A program made the translations under genes and the position numbers. 64,000 bases of DNA, from positions 32,603 to 96,602 of the forward strand of contig CAYWJA010000003.1 in assembly GCA_964458485.1 (NCBI GenBank), written 5' to 3'. Below are positions 10,027 to 17,950 of the stretch, in pieces; positions within the stretch are counted from its first letter, which is position 1; the number at the start of each line of letters is the position of its first letter. This DNA is from CAYWJA01 sp964458485. Lineage in GTDB: Bacteria > Patescibacteriota > Gracilibacteria > UM-FILTER-43-11. The notes beneath the pieces are model-generated. The model made no database searches and was not told where the DNA came from. It worked only from the letters and a program-made list of their open reading frames with translations.

Positions 10027-11034
10027 TTAAGTTAATAAGTTCATAGCTAAAAGGATTCCGAGGCTCATAGATAGGGATTCCTCTAGTAAATTAAAATTAA
10101 TATGTCTTACAATCGGTAAATGTTTCCATAATCGAGAAAAATATTGAAACCGATTTTTGTGTGGTTCTGACTCCTTTAACATTTGCATAAGTTCTTTGTG
10201 CACATGGCTCCTACTCCAATGATTTGTATATTTTTCTATTAAGATGTAACGAACTGTGGAGAATGTAATTAATGTAATGAAGTAAAGAGAAAGTGCCACT
10301 GCAAAAATTCCTGCAAAGAAGTAAACTATCATTGATCCGGTTAATGCAAAAAACATTGCCGTAATTATTTGTGCAGGATTTATGTAATCTTCTTTTGTTT
10401 TAAAATAAATTTTTGTAAGACTATGTATTAAATAAATAATACTTGCTGTAACTGGTATCCAGATACTAGTTGATTTTGAAAGCAGGCTAAAATTTAATAT
10501 ATTCCACGATCCGTAAAGCATTTCTGGAACCTTAACCATTAGGTTTAATCCCCAGAATGTAAAAAAGAATAAAGCTATTTGAGCAACAACAAGTATTGCA
10601 CCACGATGATGAATTCTTTCGTTAACATCATAAATTTTATGTAATTCATCTTCAGCTGCACCAACGCTAAGTTCACCTCGGTTAAAACGATCCACAAGCT
10701 TCTTGTGAAATAGATGAATCTTTTTTTGTTTAAACTGAATTCTCGCACTTGGATACAAAAGTATTAATTCAACTGCAATAGCAAGAACTACGATGGAAAT
10801 TAATACACTTCCACCTGACATTTGCATTAAGCTGTTAAACACGATTGAAAAAATCTTAGCAACTTCTGCTTTGAACCCAGTGTAAACCAAAGGACTGACC
10901 TGTGCGCCGGTTAGCACACTTTCTGTAGCACTGTTGTGCAATTCTACACCAGATGTATTGCCTTGCATAAAGGCCAGGTAAACACTTAGTGCAAATAGTG
11001 TTAGTGTTGCTGTTATTAAACTTAATTTTTTCAT
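10027..11034 (-). CDS. YidC/Oxa1-like polytopic membrane protein (divergent)
   Basis: A 335-residue protein with an N-terminal hydrophobic segment and about five further membrane helices. The order resembles YidC/Oxa1 insertases: a helix (GGSVLISIVVLAIAVELILLYPS), a charged cytoplasmic hairpin (RIQFKQKKIHLFHKKLVDRFNRGELSVGAAEDELHKIYD), then paired hydrophobic segments. The charged region after the first core helix is the strongest resemblance; other parts are too diverged to be sure. It sits upstream of the surface-protein genes on the same strand and diverges from the VirB6-like gene. That would suit a dedicated insertion factor for surface or pilin proteins, but this is inference. It could also be an unrelated polytopic protein. 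Confidence 0.5.
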   Translation of the reverse strand: MKKLSLITATLTLFALSVYLAFMQGNTSGVELHNSATESVLTGAQVSPLVYTGFKAEVAKIFSIVFNSLMQMSGGSVLISIVVLAIAVELILLYPSARIQFKQKKIHLFHKKLVDRFNRGELSVGAAEDELHKIYDVNERIHHRGAILVVAQIALFFFTFWGLNLMVKVPEMLYGSWNILNFSLLSKSTSIWIPVTASIIYLIHSLTKIYFKTKEDYINPAQIITAMFFALTGSMIVYFFAGIFAVALSLYFITLITFSTVRYILIEKYTNHWSRSHVHKELMQMLKESEPHKNRFQYFSRLWKHLPIVRHINFNLLEESLSMSLGILLAMNLLT

Positions 11035-11329
11035 TTTTATTTAATTTTTATTGCTCAATTACTCGATTTCTCAATTGCTCAATTTAAATCTCATAACAAA
11101 TCAACAAATAAGGAAATCTTAATATTATAGCAAATTTTCTTATAATGAGCAATTCCTTGGGGTTGACACGTTATTTGGTTTATTGCGCATAAAAAACTGA
11201 AAATCAGACTAGCGTAAATTGACACTTTTGCAGATTTTGTGTAAAAAATTTGTCAAGTTTGGTGTTTTTTCGTTAATCCTGGTTTGTAGTTGTGGTGAGT
11301 TTGTATGAAGACGGAGTGTATTAACCCTG
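11035..11329. other. Divergent intergenic region
   Basis: It holds an AT-rich repeat patch at about 11048-11085 (units like TTGCTCAATT), the minus-strand promoter at 11124-11152, and about 170 bp with no recognised feature before the MITE-like element. Confidence 0.5.
11124..11152 (-). promoter_or_regulatory. Sigma-70-type promoter for the YidC-like and surface-protein genes
   Basis: On the minus strand TTGCTC (11147-11152) and TATAAT (11124-11129) are separated by exactly 17 bp. They lie about 90 bp upstream of the ATG at 11034. Confidence 0.6.
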
Positions 11330-11515
11330 TTTGTCATCCCGCACTTGATGCGGGATCCAGATAATGAAGTGATGGTTATTTTACTAATACACTAATTATC
11401 CTATTTACTGATATTGCGAAAATATTCGCATATTCAGATTGTCTGATTATAAGTAAATAAGTGATAATATAATTCATTAATCATATGGATCCCCAGTCAA
11501 GCTGAGGATGACAAA
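11330..11515. mobile_element. MITE-like element with TTTGTCATCC terminal inverted repeats (copy 1)
   Basis: A 186 bp element begins TTTGTCATCCCGCACTTGATG and ends in the near-complement GGATGACAAA. Each end also has its own small palindrome around CGGGATCC or GGATCC. The AT-rich interior aligns by eye with the copy at 38974-39162 (shared phrases ATAAGTAAAT, GATAATATAAT and ATATGGATCC). A partial end (GTCCGGGATGACAAA) follows at about 11542. No ORF lies inside. Confidence 0.75.
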
Positions 11516-11607
11516 CGGTAGCAATATCATTCATACCATTAAGTCCGGGATGACAAATAGTGAAGCGATACTCCATTCAAAATAGGATGAAAATTATAGA
11601 GACAAAT

Positions 11608-11636
11608 TTGCTTTTCCTCCCTGTTCATGCTATAAT
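11608..11636 (+). promoter_or_regulatory. Sigma-70-type promoter for the VirB6-like gene
   Basis: TTGCTT (11608-11613) and TATAAT (11631-11636) are separated by 17 bp. The start site would fall near 11643, just before the ATG at 11659. This excludes the upstream in-frame ATGs at 11560 and 11587 as the translation start. Confidence 0.65.
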
Positions 11637-11658
11637 AAAGGGATATATTTGTATCTAT

Positions 11659-14262
11659 ATGCAAAGTAAAACAAAAAACATATTTAAAAAAATTGCGTTT
11701 TCACTGCTTTTTGCGGGAATATTATGTATTCCAAATTTTGTAATGGCTGCTAGTGATCCTGGTGTTAAAAAATTAACAATTACACCAGATAAGCCAGGGC
11801 CTGGAGAATCAACAACCTTTGTGGCTACTTATGCAAACGAAGGCAATGCAAAATCCGGCAAGGTTGAACTGACAATCGATTACAATGAAAATATTTTTGA
11901 AAAAATTTCATTAAATGATTCAAAAAATTGTATCGACACAAAATTTACTGTTTATTGTACATTCGACAAATTACCCGCAAATTATACAAATACCATTAGC
12001 TTCAAGGCATCCGTAAAGTCAGCCGTAATAGTTGGTACTAAGTCTTTAGCAATTGCGCGAATAGATGATGTAAATAATCCAAATGACAATATCAAAAATA
12101 ATTCCGCAAGTGCCACAACTACTATTGCCCCAATGTCCAGCGGGAAAATATCTCAGGCGGGTCTCCCGGCGGCACTTGGATTAACAAAAAGTGTTAAATT
12201 AGAAAAGCCTTCTAAAAATCAGGGAGTTGCTGTTTTTGATGTAACAAATAATAAAAACTGGAAAACAAGCGGTCTTTTTACAACCGGTTTAAAGTTTATG
12301 ATACGGGGTAAGGAAGCTTTGGCATGGACACTGGGTATTAGTGACGGTGGTTTTCATAATCCTGCGATAAAAAGCAGTTATTTAAAAGTTCTTACAATTG
12401 TTAATAGCTTGTTTATAATCGGACTTCTTGCGATCGCTGGCATGTGGATGTTTAGTATTTTGATTCCGAGAGCGTATTTAAAGCGAGTCGTATTAATTTA
12501 TGGAATGGCTGTAATTTTTGTGAATTTCGCACTGCCGATGAATCAGCTTTTGATAGATACAACAAATCTTCTGCAAAAGACATTTATGGATGGTGTAAAG
12601 ATTACAAATATTGTGGAAATTCCGAGTTATAACGATAAAAAAGCTGTTGGTTATCAGAATGAAACTGGTTTTCTTAAAAAAGCGGATACCAGCAAGCTTA
12701 CATTCAATTTGAGTGATCCTAAAGTTGCGGCAAGTAGTACGTCGACAAAATCGACAGTAGCCGGTGCAGGTGCAAAAACTAAAACTACTACACCCACAAT
12801 TACTGTCAAACCGACTAGTATTAGTGTTGGGAAAATTACCCAGGATCCTTCAAAAACAAGTTTTATCGGTAATATAAAAAGTTCTAAAACAGCTGAGACA
12901 ATTTCTTTATCTACTTATGGTAATGACCCGGAAATTAAATTAAACGCCAGCCAGAATGTTGAACTTATCAATTCAAATAAATTTAACCCAGACCAGGAAC
13001 ATTCAATTTTTGCTTTTGTAATGATGATTCTTACGAGCCTTGCCTACTTTGGAATGGCATTAGTTCTAATATTACGGATCGTGATCTTATGGGCACTAAT
13101 GATTGTATCTCCGGCACTATTCCTTCTAATAATCTTCCGTGCAACCCGTAGTTATTTTGTAAATTGGCTTGGGCTTTATGCAAGATGGTTACTAATTGGC
13201 CCACTAATGGCACTTGGAATTGCGGTTGTTGTGAACATATGGAAAACAACAGGACTGCCTATCACTAGTTCATATTCCGGAGGGCAGTTTGGTGTGTTTA
13301 CTAATATCGGATTCTTTTTGCCTGGCAAAGATACAGCTAATACACTGAGTACAACGGGGCAAATGATGGAATATATTTTGTTTTTGATAATGCTATATCT
13401 GCCGATAATATTTGCATTTATGCTAACCAGGCAAAAAACATGGGCTGGAGCACTTTCTACTATTATTAATAAAAAAGGTGCTGTGCAAAAGCCAATGGAG
13501 GATCCAATGGGAGGATCCAATGGGAGGATCCAATCGGGGCAAGAAGGTAAAGAAGAATCTAAAGCTACATCTTTCACTCAAGATATTAAAGGATTTTTGA
13601 ATGATAAATTTACAAAAACCACTGCAACAGCAATACCTGGTAATATGAGAGGTGGTGATGTTACATCAGGTACCATTGCTACAGGAGAATCCAAACCTAA
13701 GATAGAAAATGCTGGACATTTTTTACCGGAAAATTTAGAAAAATCTGATATGAAGAGTATGGTTAATCTTGCATCAGGTGATAAAGGATCTCGCAATTCA
13801 CATCAAAAAGCTATTGAAAAGTTAGCAAAGCCACAAAGTATTATAGACCCACAGGAAAGAAAAAAGGTTAGTGCGGTCAAAGAGGAAATTGGCAAACGTG
13901 CAGAACAAGGTGATGTGGAGGCTATACGTGTAATGGGGGAAATTAGTCAAGCTGAACAAAGTCCAGTAGGTGGATCCAATCGGGAATCCGTTGGGGACCC
14001 AGTTGGGGTAAGTACCGAAATTGTAAAAGAAAAGGAGATAATTAAGGAAGAAAAACCCGAAAAAGATACGGCACAAACGTCAGGTGGTGCCGTAGGGGAC
14101 GCACATGTGCGTCCTGATGATATGAAAAAAATAAATAAACCAAATGATGATGAAGATTCTGACGAAGATGCTGTAGATCCGCAACACGATGCGGATACAG
14201 ATAAGGAGGACGAAGATGAATCTGATGAGATAAAAGAGGAAAGGAAAAGTCGTCGCAAGTAG
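11659..14262 (+). CDS. VirB6/TrbL-like type IV secretion membrane protein
   Basis: 867 residues from the ATG at 11659, chosen because the promoter at 11608-11636 lies inside the longer frame and because it gives a clean signal peptide (KNIFKKIAFSLLFAGILCIPNFVMAA). An extracytoplasmic CARDB-like beta domain follows (DPGVKKLTITPDKPGPGESTTFVATYANEG). Then come about six to eight membrane helices (for example GLLAIAGMWMFSILIP, FAFVMMILTSLAYFGMALVLILRIVILWALMIVSPALFLLIIF, YILFLIMLYLPIIFAFML). The last ~250 residues are hydrophilic and acidic, and carry in-frame copies of dispersed repeats (PMEDPMGGSNG, ESVGDPVGVS, AVGDAHVRP). The layout fits VirB6/TrbL-like proteins found next to VirB2-like pilins in CPR genomes. 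No ATPase gene lies in the window. Confidence 0.6.
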   Translation: MQSKTKNIFKKIAFSLLFAGILCIPNFVMAASDPGVKKLTITPDKPGPGESTTFVATYANEGNAKSGKVELTIDYNENIFEKISLNDSKNCIDTKFTVYCTFDKLPANYTNTISFKASVKSAVIVGTKSLAIARIDDVNNPNDNIKNNSASATTTIAPMSSGKISQAGLPAALGLTKSVKLEKPSKNQGVAVFDVTNNKNWKTSGLFTTGLKFMIRGKEALAWTLGISDGGFHNPAIKSSYLKVLTIVNSLFIIGLLAIAGMWMFSILIPRAYLKRVVLIYGMAVIFVNFALPMNQLLIDTTNLLQKTFMDGVKITNIVEIPSYNDKKAVGYQNETGFLKKADTSKLTFNLSDPKVAASSTSTKSTVAGAGAKTKTTTPTITVKPTSISVGKITQDPSKTSFIGNIKSSKTAETISLSTYGNDPEIKLNASQNVELINSNKFNPDQEHSIFAFVMMILTSLAYFGMALVLILRIVILWALMIVSPALFLLIIFRATRSYFVNWLGLYARWLLIGPLMALGIAVVVNIWKTTGLPITSSYSGGQFGVFTNIGFFLPGKDTANTLSTTGQMMEYILFLIMLYLPIIFAFMLTRQKTWAGALSTIINKKGAVQKPMEDPMGGSNGRIQSGQEGKEESKATSFTQDIKGFLNDKFTKTTATAIPGNMRGGDVTSGTIATGESKPKIENAGHFLPENLEKSDMKSMVNLASGDKGSRNSHQKAIEKLAKPQSIIDPQERKKVSAVKEEIGKRAEQGDVEAIRVMGEISQAEQSPVGGSNRESVGDPVGVSTEIVKEKEIIKEEKPEKDTAQTSGGAVGDAHVRPDDMKKINKPNDDEDSDEDAVDPQHDADTDKEDEDESDEIKEERKSRRK
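13494..13545 (+). repeat. In-frame copy of the GATCC-AT-GG repeat
   Basis: Three consecutive units of the type GGATCCAATGGGA lie inside the VirB6-like coding region and encode MEDPMGGSNGRIQSG. A second patch at about 13970-14010 encodes VGGSNRESVGDPVGV. The unit is the one used in the intergenic hairpins at 1544 and 34658. Confidence 0.75.
14097..14114. repeat. GGACGCA-palindrome inside a coding region
   Basis: GGACGCACATGTGCGTCC is a perfect palindrome within a longer shared segment (starting TCAGGTGGTGCCGTAGGG). The same segment occurs inside the zinc-ribbon gene at 43326-43347 in the same reading frame. Confidence 0.75.
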
Positions 14263-14281
14263 CCTTATTTCGCATTTACAC

Positions 14282-14390
14282 TTTGTCATCCCGGACTTGC
14301 CTGCCCCGCCATAGGCGTGGGATCCGGGATCCACCGATTGCGGGCAAACCATGGATCCTGATCCCGATAAAATCGGGACAGGATGACAAA
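14282..14390. mobile_element. Short MITE-like element with TTTGTCATCC ends
   Basis: A 109 bp element begins TTTGTCATCCCGGAC and ends GGATGACAAA, with internal palindromes (GGATCCGGGATCC; ATCCCGATAAAATCGGGA). It fills the gap between the VirB6-like gene and the first pilin gene and ends 8 bp before that gene's ATG. It may also act as a transcriptional hairpin. Confidence 0.65.
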
Positions 14391-14398
14391 AAACAAAA

Positions 14399-15064
14399 AT
14401 GATAAAAGCAATATTCAAAAAATCACTGAGCATTGTAATACTTGCAGGACTTCTATTAAGTCCGGTAATGGCTTATACAGCAGGTTCGACAACAGGTGGC
14501 ACTGTTATTAAAAATGCAACAACAGCAAGTGGCACTGCAACAACAGCAAAAAAGGCTGTGGTAACTAAAACTCAGACTGCGTTGGGAGAAGTATCGAATT
14601 TTGGTGAATTAATTTCATTGATTTGGAATTATGGTTCACAAATTATTATTGCATTTTCTGTTTTCTTTATAATCCTCGGAGCCTTGTTCTATATAACATC
14701 TGCGGGGAATGAAGAAAAAATCAATCAGGGCAAACAAATGGTATTCGGATCACTTATTGCTGTTATAATTGTGATGTTTTCCGGAGTTTTAATGCGTACT
14801 TTGCATAAAACATCTCAAGGCACCACCGGGAATTTAACCGATGTGCCAACTGTAATTAATAATGCCACTAATATATTGGTTGGGTTCGTGGCGGCATTCT
14901 CGGTTTTAATGTTTATTTACGCTGGCATTAATTATATGCTTGCCCGCGGTGATGCAGATAAAATTAATAAAGCACATCGGGCTTTACGATACGCAGTACT
15001 TGGGCTTATTATTGGAGTACTTGCTTACGGAATAGTAAATTCTGTAATCGCCTATCTTATTTAG
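14399..15064 (+). CDS. Tandem VirB2/TrbC-like pilin-type membrane protein
   Basis: A 221-residue protein. A signal peptide (LSIVILAGLLLSPVMAYTAG) and a Thr/Ala-rich linker precede two consecutive TrbC/VirB2-like units. Each unit has a hydrophobic helix, a short charged loop and a second helix: IIIAFSVFFIILGALFYITSAGNEEKINQGKQMVFGSLIAVIIVMFSGVLM, then LVGFVAAFSVLMFIYAGINYMLARGDADKINKAHRALRYAVLGLIIGVLAYGIVNSVIAYL. The loop motif AxGxxxKINxxxR/K, seen twice here, recurs in the next two genes. It is probably a conjugation- or type IV-secretion-derived pilus or channel component. No secretion ATPase is visible nearby. Confidence 0.65.
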   Translation: MIKAIFKKSLSIVILAGLLLSPVMAYTAGSTTGGTVIKNATTASGTATTAKKAVVTKTQTALGEVSNFGELISLIWNYGSQIIIAFSVFFIILGALFYITSAGNEEKINQGKQMVFGSLIAVIIVMFSGVLMRTLHKTSQGTTGNLTDVPTVINNATNILVGFVAAFSVLMFIYAGINYMLARGDADKINKAHRALRYAVLGLIIGVLAYGIVNSVIAYLI

Positions 15065-15138
15065 TTTTTATTTTTTAATTTTTAATTTTTATTGAACTAC
15101 TAATTAGTTAGCCAAATAAAAACTAAAAACTAAAAATT
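15065..15138. repeat. Hairpin element with tandem-repeat arms, AT-only family
   Basis: The left arm has repeated TTTTTAATTTTTAA units and the right arm has AAAAACTAAAAACTAAAAA. It fills the whole spacer between two pilin genes and ends directly at the ATG of the second. A relative is at 37917-38004. Confidence 0.6.
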
Positions 15139-15456
15139 ATGAGTAAATTAATCCCCTGTTCAGACGGTACAATGGCTGACCCCTCAATTGGCTGCGTAAG
15201 CGCGCCAAGTAGTGTGGTGAATCCGGATTCAAGTGCGGTTGAGCTTATATTAAAAATTTCCGGAATTCTTATGACAGTCGCTGCTGCAATTGCGGTTATG
15301 TTACTAATTTATGGAGGCATTATTTATGCAATGGCCGCAGGTGAGGAAGAAAAAATTAAAAAAGCAAAACGTACTATGATTTGGAGTGTAATTGGTTTAG
15401 TGGTAGCGATTCTTGCGAAATATGGAGTGGAATATATTTTGGGGGCTATTGTATGA
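15139..15456 (+). CDS. VirB2/TrbC-like pilin-type protein
   Basis: A 105-residue protein. A short polar N-terminus (SKLIPCSDGTMADPSIGCV) contains two cysteines and no classical signal peptide. Two helices follow, with the family loop between them: ILKISGILMTVAAAIAVMLLIYGGIIYAMAAGEEEKIKKAKRTMIWSVIGLVVAILAKYGVEYILGAIV. It is the single-unit version of the neighbouring 221-residue protein, and its length is typical of VirB2-type subunits. It sits between the other two pilin genes on the same strand. It probably forms a membrane-embedded pilus or channel subunit. The particular assembly is unknown. Confidence 0.65.
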   Translation: MSKLIPCSDGTMADPSIGCVSAPSSVVNPDSSAVELILKISGILMTVAAAIAVMLLIYGGIIYAMAAGEEEKIKKAKRTMIWSVIGLVVAILAKYGVEYILGAIV

Positions 15457-15489
15457 GAAGCTGTTTTGACTTATGGATAGGTTTATATT

Positions 15490-15645
15490 TCTGATTTCTG
15501 ATTTTTGATTTCAGATTCGATTTAGTATTTAGTATTTTTACATTTACTATCTGATTATTTAATTAATATGGTTAGTAAATGATAAATATCAGAATCCTAA
15601 ATCTAGATTCGAATCTGAAATCTGAGTTCTGAAATCTGAGATAAT
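15490..15645. repeat. Hairpin element with tandem-repeat arms, TTCTGATTT family
   Basis: The left arm is built of TTCTGATTTCTGATTTTTGA units followed by TTTAGTATTTAGTATT. The right arm has the complementary AATCTGAAATCTGAGTTCTGA units. Single arms of the same family lie at about 16540-16562, 42764-42790 and 44770-44800, and a full element at 45185-45328. Confidence 0.65.
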
Positions 15646-15706
15646 CATTTTTTAGCTATAAAACAATAAAATTATAAAACGTCTACAAAAAGTTATCATT
15701 TCCCCC

Positions 15707-15734
15707 TTGTGCTAAAAAATGATTCTTGTATACT
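15707..15734 (+). promoter_or_regulatory. Putative promoter for the EF-hand pilin gene
   Basis: TTGTGC (15707-15712) and TATACT (15729-15734) are separated by 16 bp, about 40 bp upstream of the ATG at 15775. Confidence 0.5.
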
Positions 15735-15774
15735 TTTTTTGAACAATAAACACTGAAATCAACACTTAATTATC

Positions 15775-16461
15775 ATGAAAAAACTCACCAAATTAACAAG
15801 CTTGATCTTCTCGATTGCCTTTTTTGGCTTTCTTATGGCGCCATCTGCTTTAGCGGTTGAATGCGACACAGATGGAGATGGCTATATTACTATATCCGAC
15901 AAAATAATGAAGGAGGTTGTTCCAACTGCAACATCTTACAAAGCTGATGGGAATTTTACCGCAGCGCAATGGGCTAACTTCTATAAATTATATAAAGAGG
16001 GTAAAAAGACCACAGAAGAAACCTGCAATAGCCTTAACTTTAAAAAGGGTGCTGAGCCATCTAGGTGTGACGCGACTATAGTAAGTGCAACAAGTGGCGT
16101 ATACGACACATCTAAGGTCACCTCAAGTATCTCCGGTAGCTCAGTCTATCCGGGCGCACTAGATAAGGCTGGTAATGGAATTGATGAAGACTGTGATGGA
16201 AAAGATGGAAAGCTCTTGGCTGGAACCGGAACAAAAAAAGATCTGGGGGGATTGGTTGATAAAACAATTTCACTTCTTAGTAAATTAGTAGTTGTTGTTT
16301 CTATATTGATTATGATTTGGGGTGGTGTATTATACTCCACAGCCGCTGGGGATGAAGCAAAAACTGCTAAAGCAAGAAAGGCAATTATCGGAGCGGTTAT
16401 CGGTTTAATCGTTGGACTACTCGCGCCATCAATCGTTACTTGGGTAGCGTCCAACATCTAG
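15775..16461 (+). CDS. Exported pilin-like protein with EF-hand/dockerin and MopE-type motifs
   Basis: A 228-residue protein with a signal peptide ending APSALAV (~27). Next comes a calcium-binding loop of dockerin/EF-hand type, CDTDGDGYITISDKIM (~30-45). A central region follows, containing GNGIDEDCDGKDG (~135-148), the signature of the MopE-type putative metal-binding motif. The C-terminus is a VirB2/TrbC-like pair of helices with the shared loop (VVVSILIMIWGGVLYSTAAGDEAKTAKARKAIIGAVIGLIVGLLAPSIVTWV). It is thus a pilin-like membrane unit carrying a calcium-binding head. Its DGDG loop resembles the dockerins of the surface proteins across the divergent region, a possible link between the two clusters. 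It has its own promoter and a strong terminator. Confidence 0.65.
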   Translation: MKKLTKLTSLIFSIAFFGFLMAPSALAVECDTDGDGYITISDKIMKEVVPTATSYKADGNFTAAQWANFYKLYKEGKKTTEETCNSLNFKKGAEPSRCDATIVSATSGVYDTSKVTSSISGSSVYPGALDKAGNGIDEDCDGKDGKLLAGTGTKKDLGGLVDKTISLLSKLVVVVSILIMIWGGVLYSTAAGDEAKTAKARKAIIGAVIGLIVGLLAPSIVTWVASNI

Positions 16462-16491
16462 TTTTATTTTCAAACAAAAACAAAAACAAAT

Positions 16492-16534
16492 AAAAAGGCC
16501 TGTCGAAATATTTGAAGAATGACGGGCCTTTTTT
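16492..16534. terminator. Bidirectional terminator
   Basis: AAAAAGGCCTGTC (16492-16504) pairs with GACGGGCCTTTTT (16521-16533) through a 13 bp stem with one wobble. The arms give a T-run on both strands. It sits between the convergent pilin-like gene and the arginine operon. Confidence 0.8.
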
Positions 16535-16566
16535 ATTTCTGATTTTAGATTTGTGATTTCGCACTT

Positions 16567-16648
16567 TTTGTCATTTCGACCCTGTGGAGAAATCCCTTCG
16601 ATCAACCGAAAGGGCAAGGGATCCCTCCATGCTAGTCGGGATGACAAA
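16567..16648. mobile_element. Short TTTGTCAT-ended repeat element overlapping the end of argH
   Basis: The ends are TTTGTCATTTCG and CGGGATGACAAA, with an internal GGATCC palindrome, as in the other TTTGTCATCC elements. It supplies the last ~25 residues and the stop codon of argH. Confidence 0.6.
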
Positions 16649-17950
16649 TAGTGAATCAGAAATGCGAAATTTAGAGATTTTTTTCTCCAAAATTTTCAAC
16701 CCCAAATTCCCAGTTGCACCCAAATGTGTTTTGGATTTAATATTCTTCACAACATTCTGTTTTTTTATACCCTTCAATTTTAATGCAACCTGCCTGTAAG
16801 CATCACGGAAGGGTGTGCCATTTTTAACCATATCGTTGACCATATCAGTGGCAAAAATTTCCGGATCAAAGGCTGCCTGAAGCTGCTTCGTATTTGGCTT
16901 TAAATGGTTAAAAAGGAGCTCTGTTATATTAATGCTCGAAAGTACAATGTCAAATGAATCTATTAATGCTTTCTTGGTTATTTTTAAATCTTTATTATAA
17001 CCGGAAATTAAATTCTGACTGACTGACTGAACTTTGAATTGCTCTCCTGCAACCACACTAACATTCGCCCTTAGAACCTCCATAATATCCAAATTTTTCT
17101 TTTGAGGCATAATACTGGAACCAGTAGTGAGCTGATCATTTACTTTGAAAAAATTAAATTCTTTAGTTGTAAATAAAATTAAATCATTAGCTATTTTACC
17201 TAGTGTTAGCATAGTCTGATTAAGTACACCTATGGTAAAACTCTCAATCTTACCTCTGCTATTTTGACAATAAAGCGAGTTAATCTGTATTTTGGCAAAA
17301 CCTAATTTTTTTGTTGTATATTCCCTATCGATAGGTAGACTTGTGCCAAATCCTGCAGCAGATCCAAGTGGATTTTGATCGTTTAGATTGTAGGCGGATG
17401 AGATTGTCTGATAATCATCTAATAACGATTCCACAAAACTACCTGCCCACTGCCCAACGCTGGATGGCATCGCCTGCTGCATATGTGTGTATCCCGGTAT
17501 AGGTAGAAACTCATGTTTTTTAGCAAATTTTAAAATCGTCTTAGCTAGTTTAATCGTAGCTAATTGGATTATCTTAAGTTGGTGCTTACTAAACAATCTG
17601 ATGGCGACCAAAATCTGATCATTTCTAGATCTGCCCATATGCACTTTTTTACCAACTGCACCTAACTTTTTTGTTAAATAATTTTCAATAGCAGTATGGC
17701 AATCCTCATTTATTTGCTTAAGTTTAAATTTGCCTTTCTTGTTTAAAGTTAAAACTTCTTTTAATCCTTTTATGAGAGATTCTGCCTCTTTTTTGGTTAA
17801 CAACTTTACTTTCGCGAGCATTTCAACGTGTGCAATTGACGCCTGGATGTCGTATGGAAGTAAAATTTTATCCTGTGCAAGATTTACATCAATAATATAT
17901 TGATTCACCATTGGGTGCATTTTTTGATAGGTTTCCCATAATTTACCCAT
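16571..17950 (-). CDS. argH: Argininosuccinate lyase
   Basis: A 459-residue protein. It splits argininosuccinate into arginine and fumarate, the last step of the pathway, in the cytoplasm. The fumarase/aspartase superfamily signature GSSIMPQKKNLD is present (~271-282), with MGRSRNDQI (~105) and the GYTHMQQAMPSS segment (~160) of argininosuccinate lyases. Length is normal, but the final ~25 residues (from about SLFVIPTSMEG onward) are encoded by a TTTGTCAT-type repeat element rather than family sequence, so the native C-terminus has probably been replaced. The start overlaps the deacylase gene upstream by 8 bp, indicating translational coupling. It is the last gene of the operon. Confidence 0.95.
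   Translation of the reverse strand: MGKLWETYQKMHPMVNQYIIDVNLAQDKILLPYDIQASIAHVEMLAKVKLLTKKEAESLIKGLKEVLTLNKKGKFKLKQINEDCHTAIENYLTKKLGAVGKKVHMGRSRNDQILVAIRLFSKHQLKIIQLATIKLAKTILKFAKKHEFLPIPGYTHMQQAMPSSVGQWAGSFVESLLDDYQTISSAYNLNDQNPLGSAAGFGTSLPIDREYTTKKLGFAKIQINSLYCQNSRGKIESFTIGVLNQTMLTLGKIANDLILFTTKEFNFFKVNDQLTTGSSIMPQKKNLDIMEVLRANVSVVAGEQFKVQSVSQNLISGYNKDLKITKKALIDSFDIVLSSINITELLFNHLKPNTKQLQAAFDPEIFATDMVNDMVKNGTPFRDAYRQVALKLKGIKKQNVVKNIKSKTHLGATGNLGLKILEKKISKFRISDSLFVIPTSMEGSLALSVDRRDFSTGSK

Noticed and set aside
11560..11658. Longer start for the VirB6-like gene
   Set aside because: The likely promoter (11608-11636) lies inside it and the signal peptide begins at 11659.
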